A stretch of DNA of 64,000 bases from Streptomyces sp. NA02950 (GTDB lineage Bacteria > Actinomycetota > Actinomycetes > Streptomycetales > Streptomycetaceae). The notes beneath the pieces are model-generated. The model was given only the letters and a program-made list of their open reading frames with translations. It was not told where the DNA came from and did not search any database. The translations under genes were made by a program, and so were the position numbers. This document shows positions 25,434-34,585 of the stretch, piece by piece; position 1 is the first letter of the stretch, and the number at the start of each line of letters is the position of its first letter. The stretch covers positions 5,081,001 through 5,145,000 of the forward strand of contig NZ_CP054916.1 of assembly GCF_013364155.1 (NCBI RefSeq), written 5' to 3'.

Positions 25434-27956
25434 ATGTTCGAGAGGTTCACCGACCGCGCGCGGCGGGTTGTCGTCCTGGCTCAGGAAGAAGCCCGGATGC
25501 TCAACCACAACTACATCGGCACCGAACACATCCTCCTGGGCCTGATCCACGAGGGTGAGGGTGTCGCCGCTAAGGCCCTGGAGAGCCTCGGGATTTCGCT
25601 CGAGGCGGTCCGCCAGCAGGTGGAGGAGATCATCGGCCAGGGGCAGCAGGCCCCGTCCGGTCACATCCCCTTCACCCCCCGTGCCAAGAAGGTCCTGGAG
25701 CTGTCGCTCCGCGAGGCCCTTCAGCTCGGCCACAACTACATCGGCACGGAGCACATCCTGCTCGGCCTGATCCGCGAGGGCGAGGGCGTCGCCGCCCAGG
25801 TCCTCGTGAAGCTGGGCGCCGATCTGAACCGGGTGCGGCAGCAGGTCATCCAGCTGCTCTCCGGCTACCAGGGCAAGGAGGCCGCCACCGCGGGCGGCCC
25901 GGCGGAGGGCACTCCCTCCACCTCGCTCGTCCTGGACCAGTTCGGCCGCAACCTCACGCAGGCCGCCCGCGAATCCAAGCTCGACCCGGTCATCGGGCGC
26001 GAGAAGGAGATCGAGCGGGTCATGCAGGTGCTCTCGCGCCGCACCAAGAACAACCCGGTCCTCATCGGCGAGCCCGGCGTCGGCAAGACGGCGGTCGTCG
26101 AGGGCCTGGCCCAGGCCATCGTCAAGGGCGAGGTGCCCGAGACCCTCAAGGACAAGCACCTCTACACCCTCGACCTGGGTGCCCTGGTCGCCGGCTCCCG
26201 CTACCGCGGTGACTTCGAGGAGCGCCTGAAGAAGGTGCTCAAGGAGATCCGCACCCGCGGCGACATCATCCTGTTCATCGACGAGCTCCACACCCTGGTG
26301 GGTGCGGGTGCCGCCGAGGGCGCGATCGACGCCGCCAGCATCCTCAAGCCGATGCTGGCCCGCGGTGAGCTCCAGACCATCGGCGCGACCACGCTCGATG
26401 AGTACCGCAAGTACCTGGAGAAGGACGCCGCCCTGGAGCGGCGCTTCCAGCCCATCCAGGTCGCCGAGCCGTCGCTGCCGCACACCATCGAGATCCTCAA
26501 GGGCCTGCGGGACCGCTACGAGGCGCACCACCGCGTCTCGATCACGGACTCGGCCCTGGTCGCCGCCGCCACCCTGGCCGACCGCTACATCTCGGACCGC
26601 TTCCTGCCGGACAAGGCGATCGACCTGATCGACGAGGCCGGTTCCCGGATGCGGATCCGCCGGATGACCGCACCGCCGGACCTGCGCGAATTCGACGAGA
26701 AGATCGCCGATGTGCGCCGGGAGAAGGAGTCCGCGATCGACTCGCAGGACTTCGAGATGGCCGCGGGCCTGCGCGACAAGGAGAAGCAGCTCCTGGCCGC
26801 GAAGGCGAAGCGGGAGAAGGAGTGGAAGGCCGGCGACATGGACGTCGTCGCCGAGGTCGACGAGGAGCTGATCGCCGAGGTCCTGGCCACGGCCACCGGC
26901 ATCCCGGTCTTCAAGCTCACCGAGGAGGAGTCCTCCCGGCTGCTGCGCATGGAGGACGAGCTGCACAAGCGCGTCATCGGCCAGAAGGACGCCATCAAGG
27001 CGCTCTCCCAGGCCATCCGGCGTACGCGTGCGGGCCTCAAGGACCCCAAGCGCCCCGGCGGCTCCTTCATCTTCGCGGGCCCGTCCGGTGTCGGTAAGAC
27101 CGAGCTCAGCAAGACCCTCGCCGAGTTCCTCTTCGGCGACGAGGACGCGATGATCTCGCTCGACATGTCGGAGTTCAGCGAGAAGCACACCGTCTCGCGG
27201 CTCTTCGGCTCCCCGCCCGGATACGTGGGCTACGAGGAGGGCGGCCAGCTCACCGAGAAGGTGCGCCGCAAGCCGTTCTCCGTGGTCCTCTTCGACGAGG
27301 TCGAGAAGGCCCACCCGGACATCTTCAACTCGCTGCTCCAGATCCTGGAGGACGGTCGGCTGACCGACTCCCAGGGCCGGGTCGTGGACTTCAAGAACAC
27401 GGTGATCATCATGACCACCAACCTCGGCACCCGGGACATCTCCAAGGGCTTCAACCTGGGCTTCGCCGCCCAGGGCGATGTGAAGACCGGCTACGAGCGG
27501 ATGAAGAACAAGGTCAACGAGGAGCTGAAGCAGCACTTCCGGCCCGAGTTCCTGAACCGTGTCGATGACACGGTCGTCTTCCACCAGCTCACCGAGGAAG
27601 ACATCATCCAGATCGTCGACCTCATGATCACCAAGGTGGACGAGCGGCTCAAGGACCGCGACATGGGCATCGAGCTCAGCGGCGTCGCCAAGAAGCTGCT
27701 GGCCAAGCGCGGGTACGACCCCGTTCTGGGCGCCCGGCCGCTGCGCCGGACCATCCAGCGCGAGATCGAGGACGTGCTGTCGGAGAAGATCCTCTTCGGC
27801 GAGCTGCGTCCGGGCCACATCGTGGTCGTGGACACCGAGGGCGAGGGTGAGGAGAAGAAGTTCACCTTCCGTGGCGAGGAGAAGTCGGCGCTGCCCGACA
27901 CCCCGCCGATCGAGTCCGCCGCCGGCGGAGGCCCGAACCTGAGCAAGGACGCGTAA
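25434..27956 (+). CDS. clpC: Clp protease ATP-binding subunit ClpC
   Basis: The 840-residue HSP100 unfoldase feeds substrates to ClpP. Domains in order: two N-terminal Clp_N repeats (residues 1-145, each with [14 protein letters not shown]), AAA-1 with Walker [14 protein letters not shown] and Walker [15 protein letters not shown], a UVR-containing middle domain (about 420-460), AAA-2 with [13 protein letters not shown] and [12 protein letters not shown], and a ClpB_D2 C-terminus with GARPLRR. The ATG is preceded by GAGGAG. Probable control by ClgR is suggested by upstream boxes. It is an essential or near-essential protein-quality component in actinobacteria. Confidence 0.98.
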   Translation: MFERFTDRARRVVVLAQEEARMLNHNYIGTEHILLGLIHEGEGVAAKALESLGISLEAVRQQVEEIIGQGQQAPSGHIPFTPRAKKVLELSLREALQLGHNYIGTEHILLGLIREGEGVAAQVLVKLGADLNRVRQQVIQLLSGYQGKEAATAGGPAEGTPSTSLVLDQFGRNLTQAARESKLDPVIGREKEIERVMQVLSRRTKNNPVLIGEPGVGKTAVVEGLAQAIVKGEVPETLKDKHLYTLDLGALVAGSRYRGDFEERLKKVLKEIRTRGDIILFIDELHTLVGAGAAEGAIDAASILKPMLARGELQTIGATTLDEYRKYLEKDAALERRFQPIQVAEPSLPHTIEILKGLRDRYEAHHRVSITDSALVAAATLADRYISDRFLPDKAIDLIDEAGSRMRIRRMTAPPDLREFDEKIADVRREKESAIDSQDFEMAAGLRDKEKQLLAAKAKREKEWKAGDMDVVAEVDEELIAEVLATATGIPVFKLTEEESSRLLRMEDELHKRVIGQKDAIKALSQAIRRTRAGLKDPKRPGGSFIFAGPSGVGKTELSKTLAEFLFGDEDAMISLDMSEFSEKHTVSRLFGSPPGYVGYEEGGQLTEKVRRKPFSVVLFDEVEKAHPDIFNSLLQILEDGRLTDSQGRVVDFKNTVIIMTTNLGTRDISKGFNLGFAAQGDVKTGYERMKNKVNEELKQHFRPEFLNRVDDTVVFHQLTEEDIIQIVDLMITKVDERLKDRDMGIELSGVAKKLLAKRGYDPVLGARPLRRTIQREIEDVLSEKILFGELRPGHIVVVDTEGEGEEKKFTFRGEEKSALPDTPPIESAAGGGPNLSKDA

Positions 27957-27993
27957 GCGCTCCAGGCACCTGAGATCCCTTTCCAGGGCTCGC

Positions 27994-28036
27994 AAAGGGG
28001 CCGTGGCACCGTCCAGGACGGTGCCACGGCCCCTTT
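27994..28036. terminator. clpC terminator
   Basis: Two 21-base arms beginning AAAGGGGCCGTGG and ending CCACGGCCCCTTT pair perfectly around a single central base. The A-run and T-run at the ends make it a bidirectional intrinsic terminator, serving clpC and perhaps the converging NACHT gene. Confidence 0.92.
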
Positions 28037-28101
28037 GCTCGTTCCGCCCGTTCCGGTGCCCGTACGGGCACTCAGGCGCCCGTACGGGCTGCCCGGGGCC
28101 C

Positions 28102-30621
28102 TCAGCTGCCCGTCACTATGACCTGGACGCCCTCGGGCACCCCGGTGACCTCCGCGTTGCGGGGGCTCAGCCGCAGGGTGTGCAGCCGGGGGAAGGCGGA
28201 CAGCCAGCTCAGGTCCAGGCCGTCCCCCAGGTCGTAGGAGAGCCACAGCTCGGTCAGCCGCTCGGCGACCAGGCCCTCGGTGAGCTGCTCCGGGGTGAAG
28301 GCCCCGGCGATCTGGACACAGGGGCGGCCGCCGAGTCTGCGCAGCGCGCCGAGCTCGGCCGCGTCGGACACCGGAAAGTCGAGTTCGCGTTCATCGAGAT
28401 GCGCGATGATTTCCTCCGCGTAGCGGTCGGTGTCATAGCGCCGCCAGGCCCGTGCGAGCTGTGAGCGCACCGCCCAGGACGTACGGTCCCGCAGCCGGGC
28501 CAGATAGTCGATGGCGCGGTCGTCGGCTATCGAGCTGGCGGTGACGGCCAGACGATGGGCCTCCTCATCGGATACGCCGGTGGGATCGGGCAGCATTTCC
28601 AGTGCGATAGGGCCGATCCAGCCCAGCGCCCGGGCCGCCTCCAGGGAGGTCGGCCGGACCAGATCCCGGGTATAGCGGTGCACCCGGGAACGCACCGCGG
28701 GGTCCAGCTCCGTCGCGTGTTCCAGACACGCGGCCGCCAGGAGTTTGCGATGGCGGGCATGGACCGGGCGGGTGCCCTTTCGGGCGGCCAGCAGTCCTTC
28801 CAGGAGGTAAGCGCATTCATCGGGGCGGGCGAGAGCGACCGACATTCTGATCACTTCTTCCCAGTCGTCCAGGTGGGCGTGGTCGATGAGGAAGTCGAAA
28901 TCGTGTCGTTCCACCACCGCTCTCGCGCTCAGATAGTCCTGGAAGGTGCGGTGGACGAAATCGACCGACCCCGGGGTGGGCTCACGCAATAGTCCGGTGC
29001 GGTGGAGCAGATGCCGGTAGATCTCCTCCGGTCCGCCCTGCCGCGAGGCATGGGGAATGGACGGAAGGTGCTGGGCGAAGGTCTCGAGGGCCACTGTCCG
29101 GTCCATTTCGGACCGTCCGTTGACCAGCATCCAGTGCGCCAGCTTCTGGAGCAGCCTGATCTTCGGTTCCTGCGGGAGGTCGATTCCATCGGGCGGCACC
29201 ATGGCGCGCTCGCGGTCACGGCGTTCCAGCAGCATGGAAAGGGCCGCGTCATAGAGGGCTTTGCGGCCGCGCGGCAGATAGCCGCGGCGGTCCCGGTGCA
29301 GGGCGCAGATCAGTCCGCACATCAGCGGATTGGTGGCCAGCCGTCCCAGTTCACGCGTTATCCGCACGGCGTCCAGCAGCGTTTCCTCGTAGGAGCCCAG
29401 CCGGTCCAGATCGGTGCCGTCCTCGCGCGCCGCGGCGTGCCAGCGCTGAATGAAGGCGGTGACCCCCTCGCGGCTGAGCGGGGCCAGCTTCAGTTCCGCG
29501 AAGCGCTCGGAGGACAGCCAGTTCTCGCGGACGGCGGAGGGGCGGGAAGTGACCAGCCAGACGTTCCCCGGATAGCGTGCCGGAAGTTCGCGCAGCGCCT
29601 CCCGCAGCTGTTCACGGTCGCCCTCGGGCGCCTCGTCGATGCCGTCCACCAGCAGCAGCCCGCGACCCGCGGACAGCACCCGCTCGGCCCATCCGTCGGG
29701 CTGGGCGTCGGCCTGGGGGTGGCGGACGGCGGACAGAAAGCGGTCGGGCGGGGGGAAGCCGCCGTGCCGGAACCGCCGCACCGGCAGTACGAACGGCACC
29801 CGGCCGCGCAGCCGGGCCAGCTGGCCGGGCAGCCGTCCACGGGCCACGGAGACCGCCAGCCACTGCACCAGCGTGGTCTTGCCCGAGCCCGCCACACCCC
29901 ACAGCAACACCCGGTCGCTCCCGGCGAGTGCCTGCTCCGCGGGGGCGGTGGGACCCGCGTCGGTCTCGGTCTCCAGACTGAGGTAAGCGGTGTCCAGGGG
30001 CCAGGTGTCGGGGGAGTGGGCCAGATCGATGCCGTAGATCGTCAGATGGTCGTGGCTCGCGATGATCGCGCGGGCGTAGATCTCCTCGAACGCGGCGTCC
30101 GTGTCGGCCGCCCGCTCGGCGAGGCCGCGGGCGACGAACGCCGACCGCCGGACGAGGAAGCGCAGGATCTGGTCGCAGACCGCGTGCAGTACGGCGGTGT
30201 GCAGCCGGGCGGCGCCGGGCGGCAGTTCGCGGTCGGCGTCCGGCGCGGCGACCGCCAGATGCCGGGCGAACGCCTCGGGTCCGAGCCGCACCGCCCGTAC
30301 GTCGTCCATGTCGACGGTGCCGAGCGCGTGCAGGCTGCGGGCGAGCGCGTCGGTGACGGCCCGCTCCGCCTCACCGCCGTGGCCCACCCGTGCCCCGGCG
30401 GGAGCGGCTTCCCGGAGTGCCTCGGCGACCAGCGCGGCGGCGATCCGGGTGAGATCGCGCTCGGTGAGGGTCCGCCGGTCGCCCTGGAAGGCGACCAGGG
30501 CGGATATCCGCACCGGCCGGTCGGCCGGTGGCGCACCGGGCCCCTCGGCCGCGAAGAGTCGTGTGATCAGCGGTACGACGACGTCCGGCGCGAGCCGGAC
30601 GCTGTTCGCTGCGGGATCCAT
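28102..30621 (-). CDS. NACHT-domain NTPase (bacterial NLR-like), candidate antiphage protein
   Basis: The 839-residue protein has an all-helical N-terminal domain of the type seen in Streptomyces NACHT proteins (NNH1-like; VVVPLITRLF, PVRISALVAFQGDRRTLTER). A NACHT NTPase domain follows: Walker A LLWGVAGSGKTTLVQWLA near residue 250, Walker B GLLLVDGIDEAPEG near 330, sensor TSRPSAVRENW, and the winged/superhelical FVHRTFQDYLSARAVV. The C-terminus has helical repeats and a short leucine-rich stretch (LTELWLSYDLGDGLDLSWLS, LHTLRLSP). Related bNACHT and Avs proteins are immune sensors that oligomerise on phage proteins. No separate effector gene adjoins it, so defence is inference. Confidence 0.85.
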   Translation of the reverse strand: MDPAANSVRLAPDVVVPLITRLFAAEGPGAPPADRPVRISALVAFQGDRRTLTERDLTRIAAALVAEALREAAPAGARVGHGGEAERAVTDALARSLHALGTVDMDDVRAVRLGPEAFARHLAVAAPDADRELPPGAARLHTAVLHAVCDQILRFLVRRSAFVARGLAERAADTDAAFEEIYARAIIASHDHLTIYGIDLAHSPDTWPLDTAYLSLETETDAGPTAPAEQALAGSDRVLLWGVAGSGKTTLVQWLAVSVARGRLPGQLARLRGRVPFVLPVRRFRHGGFPPPDRFLSAVRHPQADAQPDGWAERVLSAGRGLLLVDGIDEAPEGDREQLREALRELPARYPGNVWLVTSRPSAVRENWLSSERFAELKLAPLSREGVTAFIQRWHAAAREDGTDLDRLGSYEETLLDAVRITRELGRLATNPLMCGLICALHRDRRGYLPRGRKALYDAALSMLLERRDRERAMVPPDGIDLPQEPKIRLLQKLAHWMLVNGRSEMDRTVALETFAQHLPSIPHASRQGGPEEIYRHLLHRTGLLREPTPGSVDFVHRTFQDYLSARAVVERHDFDFLIDHAHLDDWEEVIRMSVALARPDECAYLLEGLLAARKGTRPVHARHRKLLAAACLEHATELDPAVRSRVHRYTRDLVRPTSLEAARALGWIGPIALEMLPDPTGVSDEEAHRLAVTASSIADDRAIDYLARLRDRTSWAVRSQLARAWRRYDTDRYAEEIIAHLDERELDFPVSDAAELGALRRLGGRPCVQIAGAFTPEQLTEGLVAERLTELWLSYDLGDGLDLSWLSAFPRLHTLRLSPRNAEVTGVPEGVQVIVTGS

Positions 30622-30786
30622 AGGGCCCCGGTCCCCCCGTGGCGGTGTCGGCCGTTTCGAAGCCTCCAGGGTAGGACGGGCCGGGGGTCCGGCGCGGGGG
30701 GTTCACGGGGCGGGCGGAGGCATGGGCGGACGGGTGTGTGCGCCTGTACGGGGGTTTCACCGGTGGCCCAAGGGGTGAGGCCGTGG

Positions 30787-31182
30787 TCAGAACTGCTGGT
30801 CGTAGCCGCCGCCTTCACGGCGGGCCGACCGCAGTCCGCGCTCCACGGAGGCCACCCGCTCGGTGAGCTCAGCGAGCCGCTGTTCGAGCCGCTCCAGCCG
30901 GAGTTGGGTGCCGCGCACCGCTTGGAGGAGGGTGCGCACGGTGGGGTCGGTCGCGGGATCGGCGACGAAGAAGCCGGGTTCGAGCAGCCCCTCCACCAGT
31001 ACTCCGTCCTCGACGAGCCGCCGGTAGGCGGAGTCCACCGCCTTGGTGAGCTTCCGCAGCTCGGTGGCGAGTTCCTCGGGGGCGGGCAGCCGGTCGCCCG
31101 GCCGGTACGTCCCCGCGTCGATGTCGTCGCGGATCCTTGCCTCGACGTCGTCGGACCGCAGCGTCCTGCGCATGTGCTCCAT
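30787..31182 (-). CDS. Small GntR-type winged-helix protein
   Basis: The 131-residue protein has a GntR-like N-terminal domain (VEARIRDDIDAGTYRPGDRL, PAPEELATEL, DSAYRRLVEDGVLVEGL) and, instead of an effector domain, a C-terminal coiled coil (LRLERLEQRLAELTERVASV). It is like YtrA-class GntR proteins in lacking a ligand domain. No transporter genes adjoin it. Its position before the NACHT gene on the same strand, 165 bp away, may be coincidental. Confidence 0.8.
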   Translation of the reverse strand: MEHMRRTLRSDDVEARIRDDIDAGTYRPGDRLPAPEELATELRKLTKAVDSAYRRLVEDGVLVEGLLEPGFFVADPATDPTVRTLLQAVRGTQLRLERLEQRLAELTERVASVERGLRSARREGGGYDQQF

Positions 31183-31239
31183 ACGGCGAATCTATCGACG
31201 CCGTCGGAGACGGGGACCGAGAAGCGGGACGGGAGACGG

Positions 31240-31279
31240 CGACGGCCCGGCCCCCGTCCTCCGGGGGGCCGGGCCGTCG
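31240..31279. terminator. Terminator after the 5'-nucleotidase gene
   Basis: CGACGGCCCGGCCCCC and GGGGGCCGGGCCGTCG form a perfect 16-bp stem with an 8-nt loop, 8 bp past the nucleotidase stop codon (minus-strand transcription). Confidence 0.85.
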
Positions 31280-31287
31280 CGCCGGGG

Positions 31288-33105
31288 TCAATTCTTGACG
31301 GTGATGCGGTCCGCGGCCGGCGGGGCCAGCGGGGAGGACGCCGAGGAGTGGGCGCCCAGGTAGGCGGTGAACGCCTCCAGGTCGGAGGCGCCGACCAGCT
31401 TGTTCCTGCCCTCCTTGAAGACCGGGAAGCCGTCGCCGCCGCCCGCGAGGAACTCGTTCATCGCCACGCGGTAGGTCTTGGCGGGGTCGATCGGCTCACC
31501 GTTCAGCTTCACCGAGCCGGTGTCGATCCGGTCCTTGCCGGACTTGGTGAGGTCCAGGGTGTAGGTAAAGCCCTTGGACACCTGGAGGATCTTCGGGCTG
31601 TTCTCATTGGCCCCGCTGACCTGCTGCTGGAGCGCGGTGATCAGCTGGGCGCCGGTCAGGTCGAGCACGTTCATCATGTTGGTGAAGGGCTGCACGGTGA
31701 ACGCCTCGCCATAGGTGACGACCCCGTCCCCCTCACTGCCCGACGCCTTGTACGCGAGGTCGGAGCGGATACCGCCCGGGTTCATCAGCGTGAGCTGCGC
31801 ACCGCCCTTGTCGGCGGGGGAGAGCGCCTCCAGCTGGCCGTCGGTGATGACATCGCCGAGCGGGGTCTCGTAGGCGGTGGAGCCGCGTCCGGGGATCTCC
31901 GCGGAGACATAGCCGACCGGCTTGTTCGCGATCGGTGCGGCCAGCTTGTTCCAGCGCCCGATCAGCGAGGTCATGTCCGGGGCCTTGGGCTGCTCACGGT
32001 TGACGACGTGGTTGGCCGAGTCGGCGCCCTTCACGGACGTCCGGACGATGTCGCCGGTGCGGCGGTCGTAAGTGAGCGTGGTGTCCGTGTAGAGCCGTCC
32101 GAAGGAGGCGGCCGAGGTCACCGTGCGCGGGGTGCCGGACGGGTCCGGGATGGTGCACGCGTACGCCTGGTGGGTGTGGCCGGTGACCAGGGCGTCGACC
32201 TTCGGGCTGAGGTGCTTGGCGATGTCGACGATCGGACCGGAGACCCCGTCGCCCGCACCCGGGCTGTCGCAGTCGTAGTTGTACGAGGAGGAGGCGGGCA
32301 TCCCGCCCTCGTGGATGAGCGCGACGATCGACTTCACGCCCTTGCGGTACAGCTCCCTGGCGTACTTGTTGACCGTCTTGACCTCGTCGTGGAACGTCAG
32401 TCCCTTGACGCCGTCGGCGGTGACGACGTCCGGCGTGCCCTCCAGCGTGACGCCGATGAAGCCGATCTTCACGCCCTTGTGCTTCCAGACCGTGTAGGGC
32501 TTGAGCAGCGGCTTGCCGGTCTTCTCGTCGGTGACGTTGGCCGCGAGGTACGGGAAGTCGGCGCCCTGGAACTTCTTGCCCTTCTCGTAGCAGCCGTCCT
32601 TGGGGTGGCAGCCGCCCTTCTGCATCCGCGTCAGCTCGGCGCGGCCCTCGTCGAACTCGTGGTTGCCGACCGAGGTGACGTCCAGATCCAGCGTGTTGAG
32701 CGCCTCGATGGTCGGCTCGTCGTGGAAGAGACCGGACAGCAGCGGGCTGGCGCCGATCATGTCGCCACCGGCCGCGGTGACCGAGTACGGATGGCCCGCG
32801 CGGGCCTTGCGCAGGGAGGTGGCGAGGTATTCGACACCGCCCGCCGGGACGGACTTGGTGGTGCCGTCCGCCTGGGTCTCGGTGACGTTGCCCGAGGAGC
32901 CCTGCGGCGGTTCCAGGTTGCCGTGCAGGTCGTTGAAGGAGAGCAGCTGTACGTCGACGGTGCGGTCCGGCCGGTGCCCCGGCGCGGCCGTGGTGTCCGC
33001 GCCCGCGGGGTCCGCGGCGGACAGGACACCGGCGGTGGCCGCGAGGACCGCGACCCCCGTGGCCAACCGGCGGGCCGCTCCGCGCCGTTGAGGTCTCGCT
33101 GCCAT
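31288..33105 (-). CDS. Secreted bifunctional metallophosphatase / 5'-nucleotidase
   Basis: The 605-residue exported enzyme releases phosphate from nucleotides outside the cell. The N-terminus has an Arg-rich n-region, a hydrophobic core (LATGVAVLAATAGVLSA) and a cleavage site near residue 36 (AGADTT). The metallophosphoesterase domain shows LLSFNDLHGNLEP, GGDMIGASP, TSVGNHEFDEG and VTGHTHQAYAC (metal ligands). The 5_nucleotid_C substrate domain follows with NPGGIRSDL and GDGFPVF. I chose the ATG preceded by AAAGGGGAC. A homologue in S. coelicolor is phosphate-regulated; I see no clear PHO box here. Confidence 0.93.
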   Translation of the reverse strand: MAARPQRRGAARRLATGVAVLAATAGVLSAADPAGADTTAAPGHRPDRTVDVQLLSFNDLHGNLEPPQGSSGNVTETQADGTTKSVPAGGVEYLATSLRKARAGHPYSVTAAGGDMIGASPLLSGLFHDEPTIEALNTLDLDVTSVGNHEFDEGRAELTRMQKGGCHPKDGCYEKGKKFQGADFPYLAANVTDEKTGKPLLKPYTVWKHKGVKIGFIGVTLEGTPDVVTADGVKGLTFHDEVKTVNKYARELYRKGVKSIVALIHEGGMPASSSYNYDCDSPGAGDGVSGPIVDIAKHLSPKVDALVTGHTHQAYACTIPDPSGTPRTVTSAASFGRLYTDTTLTYDRRTGDIVRTSVKGADSANHVVNREQPKAPDMTSLIGRWNKLAAPIANKPVGYVSAEIPGRGSTAYETPLGDVITDGQLEALSPADKGGAQLTLMNPGGIRSDLAYKASGSEGDGVVTYGEAFTVQPFTNMMNVLDLTGAQLITALQQQVSGANENSPKILQVSKGFTYTLDLTKSGKDRIDTGSVKLNGEPIDPAKTYRVAMNEFLAGGGDGFPVFKEGRNKLVGASDLEAFTAYLGAHSSASSPLAPPAADRITVKN

Positions 33106-33339
33106 GTCGTCCCCTTTTGCCCGTGGTGGTCCGAATCCGTGGTCAGGTGCGTTCGAGCGGATGTGCCCGTGGTGCTCGGTGGGCCGAAGCATACGGTCAA
33201 CGCGCGTAGCGAGGCAGGGGGATGAGGTTACGAGCTGGTTGCCGGCGGCCGGCCGTCACCCGCTGGTTGGCCCATTGGGGGGAAATGTCCCCTGCCGGGG
33301 AACGCCGGTGCGCCGCGGCCGAGTCGTAGGCTCGGCACC

Positions 33340-34272
33340 ATGAATGACGTGGTGAACGAGACGGCCGGCGCCCGGCGTATCGAGGTCCTCGAGGAGCTCA
33401 CGCCCGCTGTGGTCCAGGATGTGCTGCGCCTGATCGCGGAATCCGCGCGCACCGACGGTCAGCAGGCGGTGTCCGAGCAGGGGCGGCTGCAACTGCGGGG
33501 GCAGCGACCGGGGGTACGGCATCTGGTGCTGCGCGAGCCGAGCGGGGAGCTGGTCGGCTACGCACAGCTGGAGGACACCGATCCGGTGGAGGCCCCGGCC
33601 GCCGAACTGGTCGTCCACCCGGCCCACCGCGGCCAGGGGCACGGCCGGGCGCTGGGGGTGACCCTGCTGAAGGAGTCCGGCAAGCGGCTGCGGGTGTGGG
33701 CGCACGGCGGCCATGCCTCCGCCCGCCATCTCGCCCAGGTACTGGGGCTGACCCTGTTCCGCGAGCTGCGTCAGATGCGGCGGCCCCTGGGATCGCCCGC
33801 GGAGCTGGGCATCGACGAGCCCGCGCTGCCGGAGGGGATCACCGTACGGACCTTCAGGCCCGGTGAGGACGACGCCGCCTGGCTGGCGGCCAACGCCGCG
33901 GCCTTCGCCCACCACCCCGAGCAGGGCTCACTCACCCAGCGTGATCTGGACGACCGCATGGGGGAGGTCTGGTTCGACCCGCAAGGCTTCTTCCTCGCCG
34001 AGCGCGCGGGCGAGATCGTCGGCTTCCACTGGACCAAGGTGCACGGCGAGGAGCGGCTGGGCGAGGTGTACGTGGTGGGCGTGCGGCCGGACGCCCAGGG
34101 CGGCGGCCTCGGCCGGGCGCTGACCGCGATCGGCCTGCGCCACCTGGCCGCGCAGGGGCTGCCGACCGCGATGCTGTACGTGGACGCGGACAACCTCGCG
34201 GCCGTCTCCGTCTACGACCGGCTGGGCTTCGTCACGCACGAGACGGACCTGATGTACCGCACGGAGACCTGA
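33340..34272 (+). CDS. mshD: Mycothiol synthase (acetyl-CoA:Cys-GlcN-Ins acetyltransferase)
   Basis: MshD performs the last step of mycothiol synthesis. The 310 residues form two GNAT domains: the N-terminal one with ELVVHPAHRGQGHGRALGVT and RVWAHGGHASARHLAQVLGL, and the catalytic C-terminal one with GFHWTKVH, GEVYVVGVRPDAQGGGLGRA, and MLYVDADNLAAVSVYDRLGF. TAGGCT, a Streptomyces-type -10, ends 7 bp before the ATG with no ribosome-binding site, so the mRNA may be leaderless. mshA lies 6 kb downstream. Confidence 0.94.
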   Translation: MNDVVNETAGARRIEVLEELTPAVVQDVLRLIAESARTDGQQAVSEQGRLQLRGQRPGVRHLVLREPSGELVGYAQLEDTDPVEAPAAELVVHPAHRGQGHGRALGVTLLKESGKRLRVWAHGGHASARHLAQVLGLTLFRELRQMRRPLGSPAELGIDEPALPEGITVRTFRPGEDDAAWLAANAAAFAHHPEQGSLTQRDLDDRMGEVWFDPQGFFLAERAGEIVGFHWTKVHGEERLGEVYVVGVRPDAQGGGLGRALTAIGLRHLAAQGLPTAMLYVDADNLAAVSVYDRLGFVTHETDLMYRTET

Positions 34273-34275
34273 GCC

Positions 34276-34410
34276 CGAGACGGGAGCCGGGCCCTGGGCC
34301 GGGCCCTGGGCTTTACGGAAGCCGGGACCGGGGTAGGGTCCGGGCCGCGGCGGGCCGGAGCCGGGGCCGGGACCTGGGGCCGGGACCCGGGGCCGGGACG
34401 GAACGCCTGC
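34276..34410. repeat. Degenerate GC-rich direct repeats
   Basis: Variants of GCCGGGACC and CCGGGGCCGGGAC follow one another through the mshD-ppk gap. They look like slippage-generated low-complexity DNA and could fold as a terminator for mshD, although no clean stem stands out. Confidence 0.45.
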
Positions 34411-34444
34411 GGGTCGGGTCCCGATTTCCTACGCGCCATGTCTT

Positions 34445-34488
34445 CGTTACCGACGATTCAATCTCGGTTGCAAGCATCACTGAATGCA
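34445..34488 (+). promoter_or_regulatory. Possible PHO-box-like 11-bp periodic repeat before ppk
   Basis: Four 11-base units (CGTTACCGACG, ATTCAATCTCG, GTTGCAAGCAT, CACTGAATGCA) line up with a weak common (G)TTnnnC pattern. Streptomyces PhoP binds 11-bp direct repeats near GTTCACC, and ppk of S. lividans is PhoP-controlled. The match is loose. If real, it supports translation from 34586 rather than from the ATG at 34484. Confidence 0.3.
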
Positions 34489-34585
34489 GTCCGCTGTGCC
34501 GAATCCGTCGAACCGGAGACTCCGTGCCGCCGTCGCACACGCTTCCGCCACGCCGTCTTCCGTCCCGGCGCGGAACAATGAGGTC

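Noticed and set aside
25428..27995. An 855-residue frame antisense to clpC
   Set aside because: It is composed of shadow translation (Leu/Val/Asp/Gly-rich) with no domain, while the plus strand encodes an intact ClpC.
29002..33225. A 1407-residue plus-strand frame
   Set aside because: It runs opposite the NACHT, GntR and 5'-nucleotidase genes, which have motifs and correct codon periodicity on the minus strand.
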